DNA of 64,000 nucleotides, from the NCBI RefSeq assembly GCF_026626335.1, contig NZ_JAPNTZ010000013.1, positions 1 to 64,000 on the forward strand, in the 5' to 3' direction. The notes beneath the pieces were generated by a model. The model was not told where the DNA came from. It worked only from the letters and a program-made list of their open reading frames with translations, and ran no database searches. Positions 50,856-59,139 of the stretch are shown piece after piece (position 1 is the first letter of the stretch; each line of letters begins with the position of its first letter). Made by a program: the position numbers and the translations under genes. This DNA comes from Paractinoplanes pyxinae. GTDB lineage: Bacteria > Actinomycetota > Actinomycetes > Mycobacteriales > Micromonosporaceae.

Positions 50856-51392
50856 ATGGACGGCCTGGACGAAACCACCTCGCTCGCCCTCGCCGCCCGC
50901 GAGGGTGACGAAGCCGCTCTGGCCGCCTTCGTGCGGGCCACCCAGGCCGAGGTCTGGCGGTTCACCGCGGCCCTGGTCGACACCGGCGCCGCCGACGATC
51001 TGACGCAGGACACGTTCCTGCGCGCCTTCAAGGCTCTGCCCGCGTTCGAGGCCCGCTCGTCGGCCCGCACCTGGCTGCTCGGCATCGCCCGCCGCACGTG
51101 TGCCGACCACCTGCGCACTGTGGTGCGCCGCCGCCGGCTCGACGCCCGCCTGGCCGCCGAGGCCTGGACGGCGTCGCCCACACCCGACCCCGGGCACCGC
51201 CTCACCACGGCCGACCTGCTCGGGCGGCTCGGCGAGGAAAGGCGTACGGCGTTCGTGCTGACCCAGGTGCTGGGCCTGTCGTACGCCGAGGCGGCCGAGA
51301 TCGAGGACGTCCCGGTCGGCACGATCCGCTCCCGCGTCGCCCGCGCCCGCGACGAGCTGGTGACGGCCGTCTCCCAGGCCAGGGCGGTCTAA
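50856..51392 (+). CDS. ECF sigma factor (SigC-like)
   Basis: A 178-residue sigma factor: region 2 at about 25-85 (DLTQDTFLRAFKALPAF, TWLLGIARRTCADHLR) and region 4 at about 120-170 (RRTAFVLTQVLGLSYAEAAEIEDVPVGTIRSRVARAR). In mycobacteria the closest-looking type, SigC, acts without a classical anti-sigma; none is encoded here either. ATG 50856 follows a GTACGATGCT box by a few bases. The redox operon starting at 51464 has a matching ECF promoter, so it is the likely target. Confidence 0.9.
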   Translation: MDGLDETTSLALAAREGDEAALAAFVRATQAEVWRFTAALVDTGAADDLTQDTFLRAFKALPAFEARSSARTWLLGIARRTCADHLRTVVRRRRLDARLAAEAWTASPTPDPGHRLTTADLLGRLGEERRTAFVLTQVLGLSYAEAAEIEDVPVGTIRSRVARARDELVTAVSQARAV

Positions 51393-51428
51393 TCAGGCAA
51401 TTCCCAGCTGAACCTCAGCACAATAGAG

Positions 51429-51456
51429 GGAACCGGCGGGACATTTGCTTCGACTA
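51429..51456 (+). promoter_or_regulatory. ECF-type promoter of MauE/DsbA-like operon
   Basis: GGAACC at 51429-51434, 16 bases, then CGACTA at 51451-51456, eight bases before the GTG at 51464. It fits the GGAACC-N16/17-CG pattern of ECF promoters and lies directly after the sigma gene. Confidence 0.45.
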
Positions 51457-51463
51457 AACGGGC

Positions 51464-51964
51464 GTGACCATGGACTTGAGGCAGCAGCCATCCCGGCTCG
51501 CGGCGGCCTGGCCGTGGATCTCCACCCTCGCGCGTCTCGGCCTGGCGGCGGTCTTCCTGATCGCCGGTGGGCTCAAGGTGACCGATCTGGCCGCCTCGGC
51601 GCGCGCGGTGAACGCGTACGACCTGATGTCCTACGACACCGCCAAGGTGATCGGGGCCGTGCAGCCGTTCCTGGAGATCGCACTGGGCCTGCTGTTGCTG
51701 ATCGGCATCGCGACTCGGCTCAGCGCGGCCATCGCCGCCGTGCTGCTGGTGATCTTCATCGCCGGCATCATCTCGGCCTGGACGCGCGGGTTGCAGATCG
51801 ACTGTGGCTGTTTCAGCAAGGGCGGGGAACTGACCGGCGGGCGCACCGCCCAGTACGGCCTGGACATCCTGCGTGACGTGGGCTTCCTGGCCTTGGCGGG
51901 CATCCTGATCTGGAAGCCGCGGTCCAAGTTCTCGCTCGACGGCGTCTTGTTGGGAGAGAGATGA
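51464..51964 (+). CDS. MauE/DoxX-like redox membrane protein
   Basis: A 166-residue protein with four membrane helices (LARLGLAAVFLIAGGLKV, FLEIALGLLLLIGIATRL, AIAAVLLVIFIAGIISAW and a last one at about 135-152) and IDCGCFSKGG between helices 3 and 4, the CxC pair of MauE-type proteins that pass electrons to a thioredoxin-like partner. That partner is the next gene, overlapping by ATGA. GTG 51464 or ATG 51470 may start it. Role: supply of oxidising or reducing equivalents for envelope thiols. Confidence 0.88.
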   Translation: MTMDLRQQPSRLAAAWPWISTLARLGLAAVFLIAGGLKVTDLAASARAVNAYDLMSYDTAKVIGAVQPFLEIALGLLLLIGIATRLSAAIAAVLLVIFIAGIISAWTRGLQIDCGCFSKGGELTGGRTAQYGLDILRDVGFLALAGILIWKPRSKFSLDGVLLGER

Positions 51965-52701
51965 GCAAGGGCAATCGGGGGCGCGACCGCTCGGCCGCGA
52001 AGCGGATCGTGGAACAGCAGAAGGCGGCCGAACGCCGCCGCCGGGTGACGATCTGGACGTCGGTCGGTGTCGTGGCGGTGCTGCTGATCGCCGGCCTGAT
52101 CGGGTGGGGCGTCATCGCGAACCAGAACAAGGGCGACGTGGACACGCCGAGCGTGGCGGTCGACGACGGCACGGCGTTCGCGGTCGGCTCGGGCCCGGTG
52201 ACGGTCGACGTCTACGAGGACTTCATGTGCCCGATCTGCCACGAGTTCGAGCAGCAGACCGGCCCGACGATCGCGCAGATGGTCACCGACAAGAAGGTGA
52301 CCGTGCGGTACCACCCGGTGTCCATCCTGGACCGGGCGTCGAACGGCACCAAGTATTCGACCCGGTCGGCCGGGGCCGCCGCGGCCGCCGCCGTCGACGG
52401 CAAGTTCATCGAATACCACAACGTGCTTTTCGAGAACCAGCCCGAGGAGAACAGCGACGGGCTGGACGACGCCAAGCTGATCGAGCTGGGCAAGTCGGTC
52501 GGCCTGGGCGACTCGTTCGCCTCGGCGGTCAACGACAAGACGTACGACTCGTGGGTCACCCAGGTCACCGAGACGTTCTCGTCGCGCGGCTACAACGGCA
52601 CGCCGACCATCGTCGTCAACGGCAAGCAGGTGACCGGCCCCAACGAGACGCTGCCGACGACCGAGATCTTCACCCAGGCCGTCACGGCGGCCGCCGGGTG
52701 A
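51961..52701 (+). CDS. Membrane-anchored DsbA-like thiol oxidoreductase
   Basis: A 246-residue protein: basic N-terminus, signal anchor (about 30-50) and an outside thioredoxin-fold domain with CPIC (DFMCPICHEFE) and the cis-Pro loop GTPTIVVNG. This is the DsbA/DsbG-like group common in actinobacteria that makes or repairs disulfides. It overlaps both neighbours by four bases (ATGA upstream, GTGA downstream), so one message makes the redox membrane protein, this enzyme and the next membrane protein. Confidence 0.92.
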   Translation: MSKGNRGRDRSAAKRIVEQQKAAERRRRVTIWTSVGVVAVLLIAGLIGWGVIANQNKGDVDTPSVAVDDGTAFAVGSGPVTVDVYEDFMCPICHEFEQQTGPTIAQMVTDKKVTVRYHPVSILDRASNGTKYSTRSAGAAAAAAVDGKFIEYHNVLFENQPEENSDGLDDAKLIELGKSVGLGDSFASAVNDKTYDSWVTQVTETFSSRGYNGTPTIVVNGKQVTGPNETLPTTEIFTQAVTAAAG

Positions 52702-53681
52702 GAAGGTTCGTCCTGATCGTGGCGGTGGCCGGTGCGGTGCTCGCGCCGGCCACCCCCGCGTTCGCCCACACCGGCGACATCCCGGGCGCCACGGCGTACC
52801 GGACGTCGGTCACGGCCGTCTCGGCGCCGGGCGTCTCGGTCCGCGCGGTCGAGGCGGGGGCGCGGCTCGAGCTGTCCAACACGTCGGGGCATTCGGTCGA
52901 GGTGCTCGGCTACGCCGGTGAGCCCTATCTCGACGTACGGCCCGACGGGACCTGGCAGAACGTGAACTCGCCGGCCGCGTACATCAACGAGACCGCGAAC
53001 GGCGACACCCCGGTGCCCGCGACGGCCGACGTGACCGCGCCGCCTTCGTGGCGCAAGCTCTCCGATTCGACGTCGGTGCGCTGGCACGACCAGCGGACGC
53101 AGTGGCTGAACCCGTCGACGCCGCCGCAGGCCGTGGCCGATCCGTCGCACAGCCATCGCCTGCGCGACTGGACAGTGCCGCTACGGATGCAGACCACGTC
53201 GTACGAGGTCCGCGGCACGCTCGACTGGGAACCGCCGCCGGTGGCCTGGCTGTGGTGGGCCGGCGCGGCGCTGGCCGGTCTCGCGACGGCGGCCCTGGCT
53301 CATCGGTGGCCGCGGTCGGTGCGGGCGGTCGCGCTGGTCGCTGGTCTGGCTCCTTCGGCGTACGGGGTCATGGGGCTCTCGGACGGCGCGACGCCCTCAC
53401 CTGTGTTGTTTCTCGCCGCTCTGATGGCACTCGCTGCTGTGTGGCGGCACCCGCCGTTCTACCTCGCTCTGACCGGAGCGGTGGTCGCCCTCTTCGCGGG
53501 CTTCAACGAGACCCGCGTGTTCTTCGCCGCCGTGGTGCCGACGACCGGGCCGGGCTGGCTCGTGCGGCTGGCGGTCGCGCTGGCCCTCGGCGCCGGCGCG
53601 GGGCTGGCACTGACCGGCCTGCTGCGCATGCGCGCCGCCGTCCCGGCCCGCACGCCGTCACCGGGCGCCGTGACTGTGTGA
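52698..53681 (+). CDS. Exported-domain membrane protein of redox operon
   Basis: A 327-residue protein: signal peptide (to AFAH), an outside beta-domain (25-190) with ATAYRTSVTAVSAPGVSVRAVEAG and WRKLSDSTSVRWHDQR, and five to six membrane helices (about 195-320). His follows the signal cut, and SHSHRLRDW holds more His, so metal binding is possible. GTG 52698 overlaps the upstream stop (GTGA). The family is not one that I can name with confidence; context suggests work with the DsbA-like protein or with copper. Confidence 0.75.
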   Translation: MRRFVLIVAVAGAVLAPATPAFAHTGDIPGATAYRTSVTAVSAPGVSVRAVEAGARLELSNTSGHSVEVLGYAGEPYLDVRPDGTWQNVNSPAAYINETANGDTPVPATADVTAPPSWRKLSDSTSVRWHDQRTQWLNPSTPPQAVADPSHSHRLRDWTVPLRMQTTSYEVRGTLDWEPPPVAWLWWAGAALAGLATAALAHRWPRSVRAVALVAGLAPSAYGVMGLSDGATPSPVLFLAALMALAAVWRHPPFYLALTGAVVALFAGFNETRVFFAAVVPTTGPGWLVRLAVALALGAGAGLALTGLLRMRAAVPARTPSPGAVTV

Positions 53682-53733
53682 GCCCGGCGGCCTTTTCGAC
53701 GAGCTTGCGGGCGTGCGGTCTAGTCTCATCGGC

Positions 53734-54210
53734 ATGACTGAGACCGCCCGACTTTCCGCCGGCGACACCGCGCCCGAGTTCAGCCTGCCGACCGACAACG
53801 GCGACCGGCTCACCCTCAAGGACCTGCGCGGACGCAAGGTCGTGCTGTACGCGTACCCGGCCGCGATGACCCCCGGCTGCACCACCCAGGCGTGTGACTT
53901 CCGAGACTCGCTGGGCTCGCTGCAGGCGGCCGGCTACGAGGTCGTCGGCATCTCCCCCGACGCCCCGGCCAAGCTGGCCAAGTTCCGCGAGAAGGACGCC
54001 ATCACGTTCCCGTTGGTCAGCGACGAGGACAAGAGCGTGCTGAAGGCGTACGGGGCGTTCGGCGAGAAGAACAACTACGGCAAGACCGTCATGGGGGTCA
54101 TCCGCTCGACCTTCGTGATCGACGAGAACGGCGTGATCGAGCGCGCCCTCTACAACGTCAAGGCCACCGGTCACGTCGCCAAGCTGCGCCGCGATCTTGG
54201 CATTGACTGA
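53734..54210 (+). CDS. bcp: Bcp-type peroxiredoxin
   Basis: A 158-residue thiol peroxidase with TPGCTTQACDF: peroxidatic Cys in PGCT and the resolving Cys five residues later, as in 1-/2-Cys Bcp/PrxQ proteins. PAAMTPGCT and IRSTFVIDENG complete the fold. It reduces peroxides in the cytoplasm. ATG 53734 has TAGTCT about ten bases upstream and almost no leader. It is single, just after the redox operon. Confidence 0.93.
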   Translation: MTETARLSAGDTAPEFSLPTDNGDRLTLKDLRGRKVVLYAYPAAMTPGCTTQACDFRDSLGSLQAAGYEVVGISPDAPAKLAKFREKDAITFPLVSDEDKSVLKAYGAFGEKNNYGKTVMGVIRSTFVIDENGVIERALYNVKATGHVAKLRRDLGID

Positions 54211-54364
54211 CCCTACAGTCCGTCCGGCACCGGCCGAACCATACGGCAGGACCCTCTGACGGTCTCTCAGACCACGGCGGCTGTCACGCGGCATGATCCG
54301 CGAGGCGGCCGCCGTGCCTTTGCGTCTAGACTCTGCTGGACGTGCCGCCCGCGAGGCGGCCCGG

Positions 54365-54448
54365 GCGGGAGTGGCGTAATCGGCAGCCGCGCGGGTTTTA
54401 GGTGCCCGTGCCCGAAAGGGCGTGGGGGTTCAAGTCCCCCCTTCCGCA
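54365..54448 (+). tRNA. tRNA-Leu (TAG)
   Basis: An 84-base class II tRNA: acceptor GCGGGAG/CTTCCGC, anticodon loop TTTTAGG (anticodon TAG, reads CTA), long variable arm TGCCCGTGCCCGAAAGGGCG, T arm GGTTCAAGTCC. CCA is not encoded. Confidence 0.92.
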
Positions 54449-54457
54449 CTCGTAAGA

Positions 54458-54985
54458 ATGGGCGGCATGGCTCTCGAGTTCGTAGTGGATCCGCCGCTGA
54501 CCCCGGAATTGCGAGCGGGCATCGTCGCGCTCTGGGTCGAGGTCACCAATGCGGGCGGGGCCGTCGGCTTTGTCGCGCCGGTTTCCCGTACGCAGGTCGA
54601 GCCCGTCGCCGAGGCGGCGTTCACCGGGGTCGAGGCGGGGATCGATCATCTGCTGGCCGGCTTCGACAACGGTGAACTGGTCGCGTTTTTGTTCGTGGTC
54701 AGCAATCGGTTCGCGCTCAAGGAGCACTGGCGGGTGCTCAAGCGGGTCATGGTCACACCGGCCAGCCAGGGGCGCGGCTACGGCGCTGCCCTGATGCGCG
54801 AGGCCGAGAAGTACGCGCGGCAGCTGGGCCTGGCGGCGCTGCAGGTCACCGTACGCGGGGGCGCCGGCACCGAGAAGTTCTACGAGCGACTCGGCTACCG
54901 CGAGGTCGGCCGCATCCCCGGCGCCCTGCGGGTGGGGCCGGGGGACGACCGCGACGAGTTCTTCCTCTGGCTGGCGCTGGACTAG
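54458..54985 (+). CDS. GNAT-family N-acetyltransferase
   Basis: A 175-residue single-domain GNAT protein: RVMVTPASQGRGYGAALM is motif A with the acetyl-CoA pyrophosphate loop (QGRGYG), and LGLAALQVTVRGGAGTEKFYERLGYREVGR is motif B. The substrate is unknown. ATG 54458 or 54467 may start it; it begins just ten bases after the tRNA-Leu. Confidence 0.88.
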   Translation: MGGMALEFVVDPPLTPELRAGIVALWVEVTNAGGAVGFVAPVSRTQVEPVAEAAFTGVEAGIDHLLAGFDNGELVAFLFVVSNRFALKEHWRVLKRVMVTPASQGRGYGAALMREAEKYARQLGLAALQVTVRGGAGTEKFYERLGYREVGRIPGALRVGPGDDRDEFFLWLALD

Positions 54986-54999
54986 CGCTGCCTCGGGCC

Positions 55000-55080
55000 G
55001 GCGCTTCTTCGGTTCGGCGCCGGCGCTTCTTCGGTTCGGCGCCGGCGCTTCTTCGGTTCGGCGCCGGCGCTTTCTCGGCT
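55000..55080. repeat. 22-base direct repeats
   Basis: Three full copies and a part copy of a 22-base unit of the form GGCGCTTCTTCGG-TTCGGCGCC. Each unit ends in palindromic GGCGCC, so the block can fold and may end both convergent genes around it. Confidence 0.85.
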
Positions 55081-55090
55081 GGGGCCTCGG

Positions 55091-56038
55091 CTAGCAGCGG
55101 GGTGTGTCGGCGGCCAGGTCGGCGTCGAGCTGGGCCGCCTGGGTGGCGGGGGCGGGCGGCGCGGCAACGGTCGTCGATTCGAGCAGCGGGGCGGCGGGGG
55201 CCGATGTCGTCGCCTTCGGCCTGGCAGCCGCGGTGGTGTTGGCCGGCTTGGGCGTCGCCTTGGTGACGGTCTTCTTCGGCGCCTTCGCCTTCTCGGGCTG
55301 CGCCTTGATGCTGCCGGCCAGCTTCGCCGTCGTCTTCTGAGTCTTGCCCACGGCCAGCTTGATGTTGCCGACCGTCACCGAATTGCCGTACACGTCGGTG
55401 ATTTTGACCTTGAAGGGCCCGTTGCCGGCGCCGCTCGGGATGGTCCAGTAGTTGTAGTCCTCGCGGGACGCGCTGCGGAAGCTGCCACCCTTGCCGGCGA
55501 TCTTCACTGAGGCCAGCTGGTTCGAGTGGTTGTCGATCAGCACGCTCAGCCAGTACTGCGAGGAGCCTTCCTTCACGCGTACGGAGATCGGGCCCGGAAC
55601 CGCCGCGCCGGGCACGGTCTTGTAGGTGATCGGAATGATCCCGGCCGACTGGTTGCCGATCTTCTTGAACGCGGCGAGGCTCAGGTCGAGGTGGCCGGCC
55701 GGGCACTCGGGGCACGAGTCGATGACCTTCACGCGTACCTTGCCTTTGGGCCCGGTGACGTCGATGTACGTGCCGCAGGCGGCGCCCTCGGAGTACTGGT
55801 TCTTCTGCCCGAGCGCCACGAACAGGTTGTCGGCGGGCGGGCTCGGGAACGAGCAGTTGCCGAGCGTGCCGTCCAGCGAGAAGTACGTCGCCTTGCCCTT
55901 CGACGCCGAGGTGGACGGCGGGGCGGCGCAGGCGGAGCCGCTGTTCTGCAGCACGAGCGCCACTCCGAGGACGGCGGCGAGGATGCCGGCGCCGCCGAGG
56001 GCGAGCCAGCGGGGCGAGAACAGGCGAGAAGCGGTCAC
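55091..56038 (-). CDS. Membrane-anchored expansin-like protein (DPBB + CBM63)
   Basis: A 315-residue protein: N-terminal signal anchor (about 10-30), double-psi beta-barrel (45-140: KATYFSLDGTLGNCSF, VKVIDSCPECPAGHLDLSLAAFKKIG) and a CBM63-like beta-sandwich (145-235: ISVRVKEGSSQYWLSVLIDNHSNQL). The Asp in IDSCPEC and the DLSLAAF helix match bacterial EXLX1 expansins, which loosen cellulose without cutting it. An Ala/Thr/Lys/Pro tail (235-315) could reach through the wall. The paired Cys after each module suggest disulfides. Confidence 0.85.
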   Translation of the reverse strand: MTASRLFSPRWLALGGAGILAAVLGVALVLQNSGSACAAPPSTSASKGKATYFSLDGTLGNCSFPSPPADNLFVALGQKNQYSEGAACGTYIDVTGPKGKVRVKVIDSCPECPAGHLDLSLAAFKKIGNQSAGIIPITYKTVPGAAVPGPISVRVKEGSSQYWLSVLIDNHSNQLASVKIAGKGGSFRSASREDYNYWTIPSGAGNGPFKVKITDVYGNSVTVGNIKLAVGKTQKTTAKLAGSIKAQPEKAKAPKKTVTKATPKPANTTAAARPKATTSAPAAPLLESTTVAAPPAPATQAAQLDADLAADTPRC

Positions 56039-56113
56039 GGTCGCCGATCCTGCGCGGACCGCGTCGGTGGCGGCAACTTTCCTAAGACACTCCTAAGACT
56101 CCGGTGGCGGGCT

Positions 56114-56917
56114 TCACCCGGTCGGGACCTCGACCGTGTCGCCCAGGCGCAAATAACCTAATTCGTCCGGAATGAGATTGATTGCGAAGAGTAAGCCAGT
56201 TTCGAAGCGGCGGCGTTTCCCGAGCATCCGCAGCGGCTGGCGGCCCTTCTCGCCCGTCTCCTGGTCGATGGTGGTGACGACGCACCGCGAGCACTCCTTG
56301 GCGGCCCGGAAGCTCAAGCCGCCGATCCGCAGCCGGCCGCCGAGCCAGTCGTCCTCGGCCCACGGCTCGGCCCCGCCGACGACCAGGTTGGGCCGGAAGC
56401 GGGTCATCGGCACCGGCTCGTCGCCCGCCTCGGCCAGCCAGTCGTTGAGCGCCGACAGTGAAGCCTCGTTGGCCAGCAGCAGCGGGAAGCCGTCGGCGAA
56501 GCTGACTGGTTCGCCCGGCCGCGCGTGGGACTCGATCGCCCGTCCGGCCGGGTCGGCCTGCCACACGAGCCGGACGTCCCGGCCGAGGAACTGGCTGCTC
56601 CACTCCTTCTCGGCCACGCGGGCGGGCACCGGGGGCTTGCTCCGGAAGACCCGCACGAACTCCTCGGGACCGTCGACCGGCTCGGCCACCTCGAGGGGCG
56701 CCAGACCCGGGGCTTGCAACAGCAGGCCGCCGGCACGAGGAGTGACCGACAGCTGGGTGAGAAGAGACGTGTCGCGCTGCGTGATGGCGATGCCCTCGGC
56801 GTCGACCATCGCCCAGCGGCGGTCGCCGGCCAGACCCCACGGCTCGACCCGGGCGGTGGCGTGCTCGACGCGGTGACACCCCTTGACCGGATGGGTGTAG
56901 AGGGCCGTGATGCGCAT
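56114..56917 (-). CDS. MOSC-domain protein
   Basis: A 267-residue protein: N-terminal MOSC_N beta-barrel (LYTHPVKGCHRVEHATARVEPWGLAGDRRWAM) and MOSC domain (about 110-265) with FRPNLVVGGAEPWAEDDW and ECSRCVVTTID, the conserved Cys region that holds sulfur or molybdenum cofactor. Members include YiiM/MARC-type reductases of N-hydroxylated compounds. Which substrate is unknown. It overlaps no neighbour. Confidence 0.88.
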   Translation of the reverse strand: MRITALYTHPVKGCHRVEHATARVEPWGLAGDRRWAMVDAEGIAITQRDTSLLTQLSVTPRAGGLLLQAPGLAPLEVAEPVDGPEEFVRVFRSKPPVPARVAEKEWSSQFLGRDVRLVWQADPAGRAIESHARPGEPVSFADGFPLLLANEASLSALNDWLAEAGDEPVPMTRFRPNLVVGGAEPWAEDDWLGGRLRIGGLSFRAAKECSRCVVTTIDQETGEKGRQPLRMLGKRRRFETGLLFAINLIPDELGYLRLGDTVEVPTG

Positions 56918-56996
56918 TACCCCAGCCTGCCACGGCGCAGGTCACTCGATTGTTCCCGGCGCTTGATACCTCTGACTCGAGCCGGGCAGCTCTTGG

Positions 56997-57019
56997 CTTA
57001 TACCCCCTGGGGGTATAAG
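56997..57019. promoter_or_regulatory. CsoR-type copper operator
   Basis: CTTATACCCCC-T-GGGGGTATAAG, a perfect palindrome with 11-base arms and one central base, 21 bases upstream of the copper ATPase ATG. It matches the pseudo-palindromic TATACCCC..GGGGTATA sites bound by CsoR-family copper repressors. Confidence 0.8.
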
Positions 57020-57040
57020 TTGCCGACAGGAGGTGGCGCG

Positions 57041-59137
57041 ATGACCGAGATGCAGCACCCCGAGCACGTGGATCACGCTGGGCACGGCGCGCACGGCGGG
57101 CACGCGGGGCACGACCCCGCGATCTTTCGGCGGAAGTTCTGGCTGAGCTTCGCGCTGACCGTGCCGATCGTGGTGACCAGCGAGATGGTCATAAAGTGGT
57201 TCGGGTACTCGCTCGACTTCCCCGGCATCGGGTGGGTCGGGCCGGTGCTGGGCACGTTCGTCTTCCTGTACGGCGGGTGGCCGTTCCTGACCGGCGCGGT
57301 CGGCGAGATCCGTGGGCGCGCGCCCGGAATGATGCTGCTCATCGCGATGGCGATCACCGTCGCGTACGCGGCCTCACTCGCCACCAGCGTCGGCCTCTTC
57401 GAGCTGGACTTCTGGTGGGAACTGGCCGCCCTGGTCACGATCATGCTGCTGGGCCACTGGCAGGAGATGAAGGCGATCGGCCAGGCCCAGGGCGCCTTGT
57501 CCGCGCTGGCCGCCCTGCTGCCCGACGAGGCCGCACTCCTGAAGGACGACGGCACTTCTGAAAACGTACCGGTGACGGCCCTCAAGATCGGCGACCGGGT
57601 GCTCGTGCGCTCGGGCGGCCGGGTGCCCGCCGACGGGCGTGTCGTCGAGGGCACGGCCGAGATGGACGAATCCATGGTTACCGGAGAATCAAGACCGGTT
57701 TCCCGTACGGTCGGCGACCGCGTCGTGGCGGGCACGGTGGCCACCGACTCGGCCCTCCGGATCGACGTCGACGCCGTGGGCGAGAACACCGCCCTGGCCG
57801 GCATCGGCCGCCTGGTCGCGCAGGCGCAGGCCGCCGGGGGCCGGGCCCAGGTGCTGGCCGACCGGTTCGCCGCCTGGCTGTTCTATGTGGCCGCGGGCGC
57901 CGGTCTGATCACCTTTGTGACGTGGTGGGCGCTCGGCAGCCTCGACCAGTCAGTCGTGCGCACGGTGACAGTGCTGGTCATCGCCTGCCCGCACGCCCTG
58001 GGCCTGGCCATCCCGTTGGTGATCGCGCTGTCGACGGCCCTGTCGGCGCGAGCCGGAATCCTGATCAAGGACCGCCTGGCGCTGGAGAGGATGCGTACGG
58101 TGAATGCAGTTCTCTTCGACAAGACGGGAACCCTCACCAAGGGCTCGCACACGGTGACCGGCGTCGCCGCCACGGCCGGTCACACCGACGACGAGGTGCT
58201 GCGGATCGCCGCCGCCGTCGAGAGCGACAGCGAACACCCGCTGGCCCGAGCCCTGGTCCGCGTGGCCCGCGAGCGCGACCTGACCGCCACCGCGACCGGC
58301 TTCCGCTCCCTGACCGGCCGCGGAGTTCAAGCGGTGGTCGACGGCCACACGTACGCGGTCGGCGGCCCGGCCCTCCTCCGCGAACTGACCGCAGCCTCGC
58401 CGGTCTCCGCTTCAGCAGCACCCGCCCCGACGGCGGCCTTGGCTTCGCTGGTTCCGGTTGATTTGGTGGAGCCGGCCGAAGCCTGGTCGGGGCGGGGCGC
58501 CGCCGTGCTGCACCTGGTGCGTTTGGGCGACGGCGGGCCTGAGGTGATCGGAGCGTTCGCGCTGGAGGACGAGGTGCGCCCCGAAGCCCGCCAGGCCATT
58601 CAGCAGCTGCGCGCCCACGGCGTCGAGAAGCTGGTGCTGATCACCGGCGACGCCCGCCCGGTGGCCGAGGCTGTGGCCGCCGACCTCGGCCTGGACGAGG
58701 TGTTCGCCGAGGTCCTGCCCGCCGACAAGGACAAGGCCGTGGCCGACCTGCAACGACGCGGCCTGACCGTGGCGATGGTGGGCGACGGTGTGAACGACGC
58801 CCCCGCCCTGGCCCGGGCCGACGTCGGCCTGGCCATCGGCGCCGGCACCGACGTGGCGATCGAGTCCGCCGGCGTGGTGCTGGCTTCCTCCGACCCCCGG
58901 GCCGTGACCAGCGTGATCAAGCTGTCCCGGGCCTCGTACCGCAGGATGATCCAGAATCTGGCCTGGGCCGCCGGCTACAACGTCGTCGCCATACCCCTGG
59001 CCGCCGGCGTCCTGGCCTGGACCGGCTTCACCCTGAGCCCCGCCGTCGGCGCCATCATGATGAGCGCGTCCACCATCGTCGTGGCCCTGAACGCCCAACT
59101 ACTCCGCCGGGTGCACCTCACGCCCGAGGATCAATGA
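57041..59137 (+). CDS. copB: CopB-type copper-exporting P1B-ATPase
   Basis: A 698-residue pump. The N-terminus is His-rich (HVDHAGHGAHGGHAGHD) instead of a CxxC metal domain; CPH in the sixth helix (VIACPHALGLAIPL) replaces CPC, together the marks of CopB/P1B-3 pumps. Actuator TGES, phosphorylated Asp in DKTGT, HP locus (SEHPLARAL) and GDGVNDAPAL are intact. AGGAGG is nine bases before ATG 57041. It pumps copper out of the cell under likely CsoR control. Confidence 0.95.
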   Translation: MTEMQHPEHVDHAGHGAHGGHAGHDPAIFRRKFWLSFALTVPIVVTSEMVIKWFGYSLDFPGIGWVGPVLGTFVFLYGGWPFLTGAVGEIRGRAPGMMLLIAMAITVAYAASLATSVGLFELDFWWELAALVTIMLLGHWQEMKAIGQAQGALSALAALLPDEAALLKDDGTSENVPVTALKIGDRVLVRSGGRVPADGRVVEGTAEMDESMVTGESRPVSRTVGDRVVAGTVATDSALRIDVDAVGENTALAGIGRLVAQAQAAGGRAQVLADRFAAWLFYVAAGAGLITFVTWWALGSLDQSVVRTVTVLVIACPHALGLAIPLVIALSTALSARAGILIKDRLALERMRTVNAVLFDKTGTLTKGSHTVTGVAATAGHTDDEVLRIAAAVESDSEHPLARALVRVARERDLTATATGFRSLTGRGVQAVVDGHTYAVGGPALLRELTAASPVSASAAPAPTAALASLVPVDLVEPAEAWSGRGAAVLHLVRLGDGGPEVIGAFALEDEVRPEARQAIQQLRAHGVEKLVLITGDARPVAEAVAADLGLDEVFAEVLPADKDKAVADLQRRGLTVAMVGDGVNDAPALARADVGLAIGAGTDVAIESAGVVLASSDPRAVTSVIKLSRASYRRMIQNLAWAAGYNVVAIPLAAGVLAWTGFTLSPAVGAIMMSASTIVVALNAQLLRRVHLTPEDQ

Positions 59138-59139
59138 GC

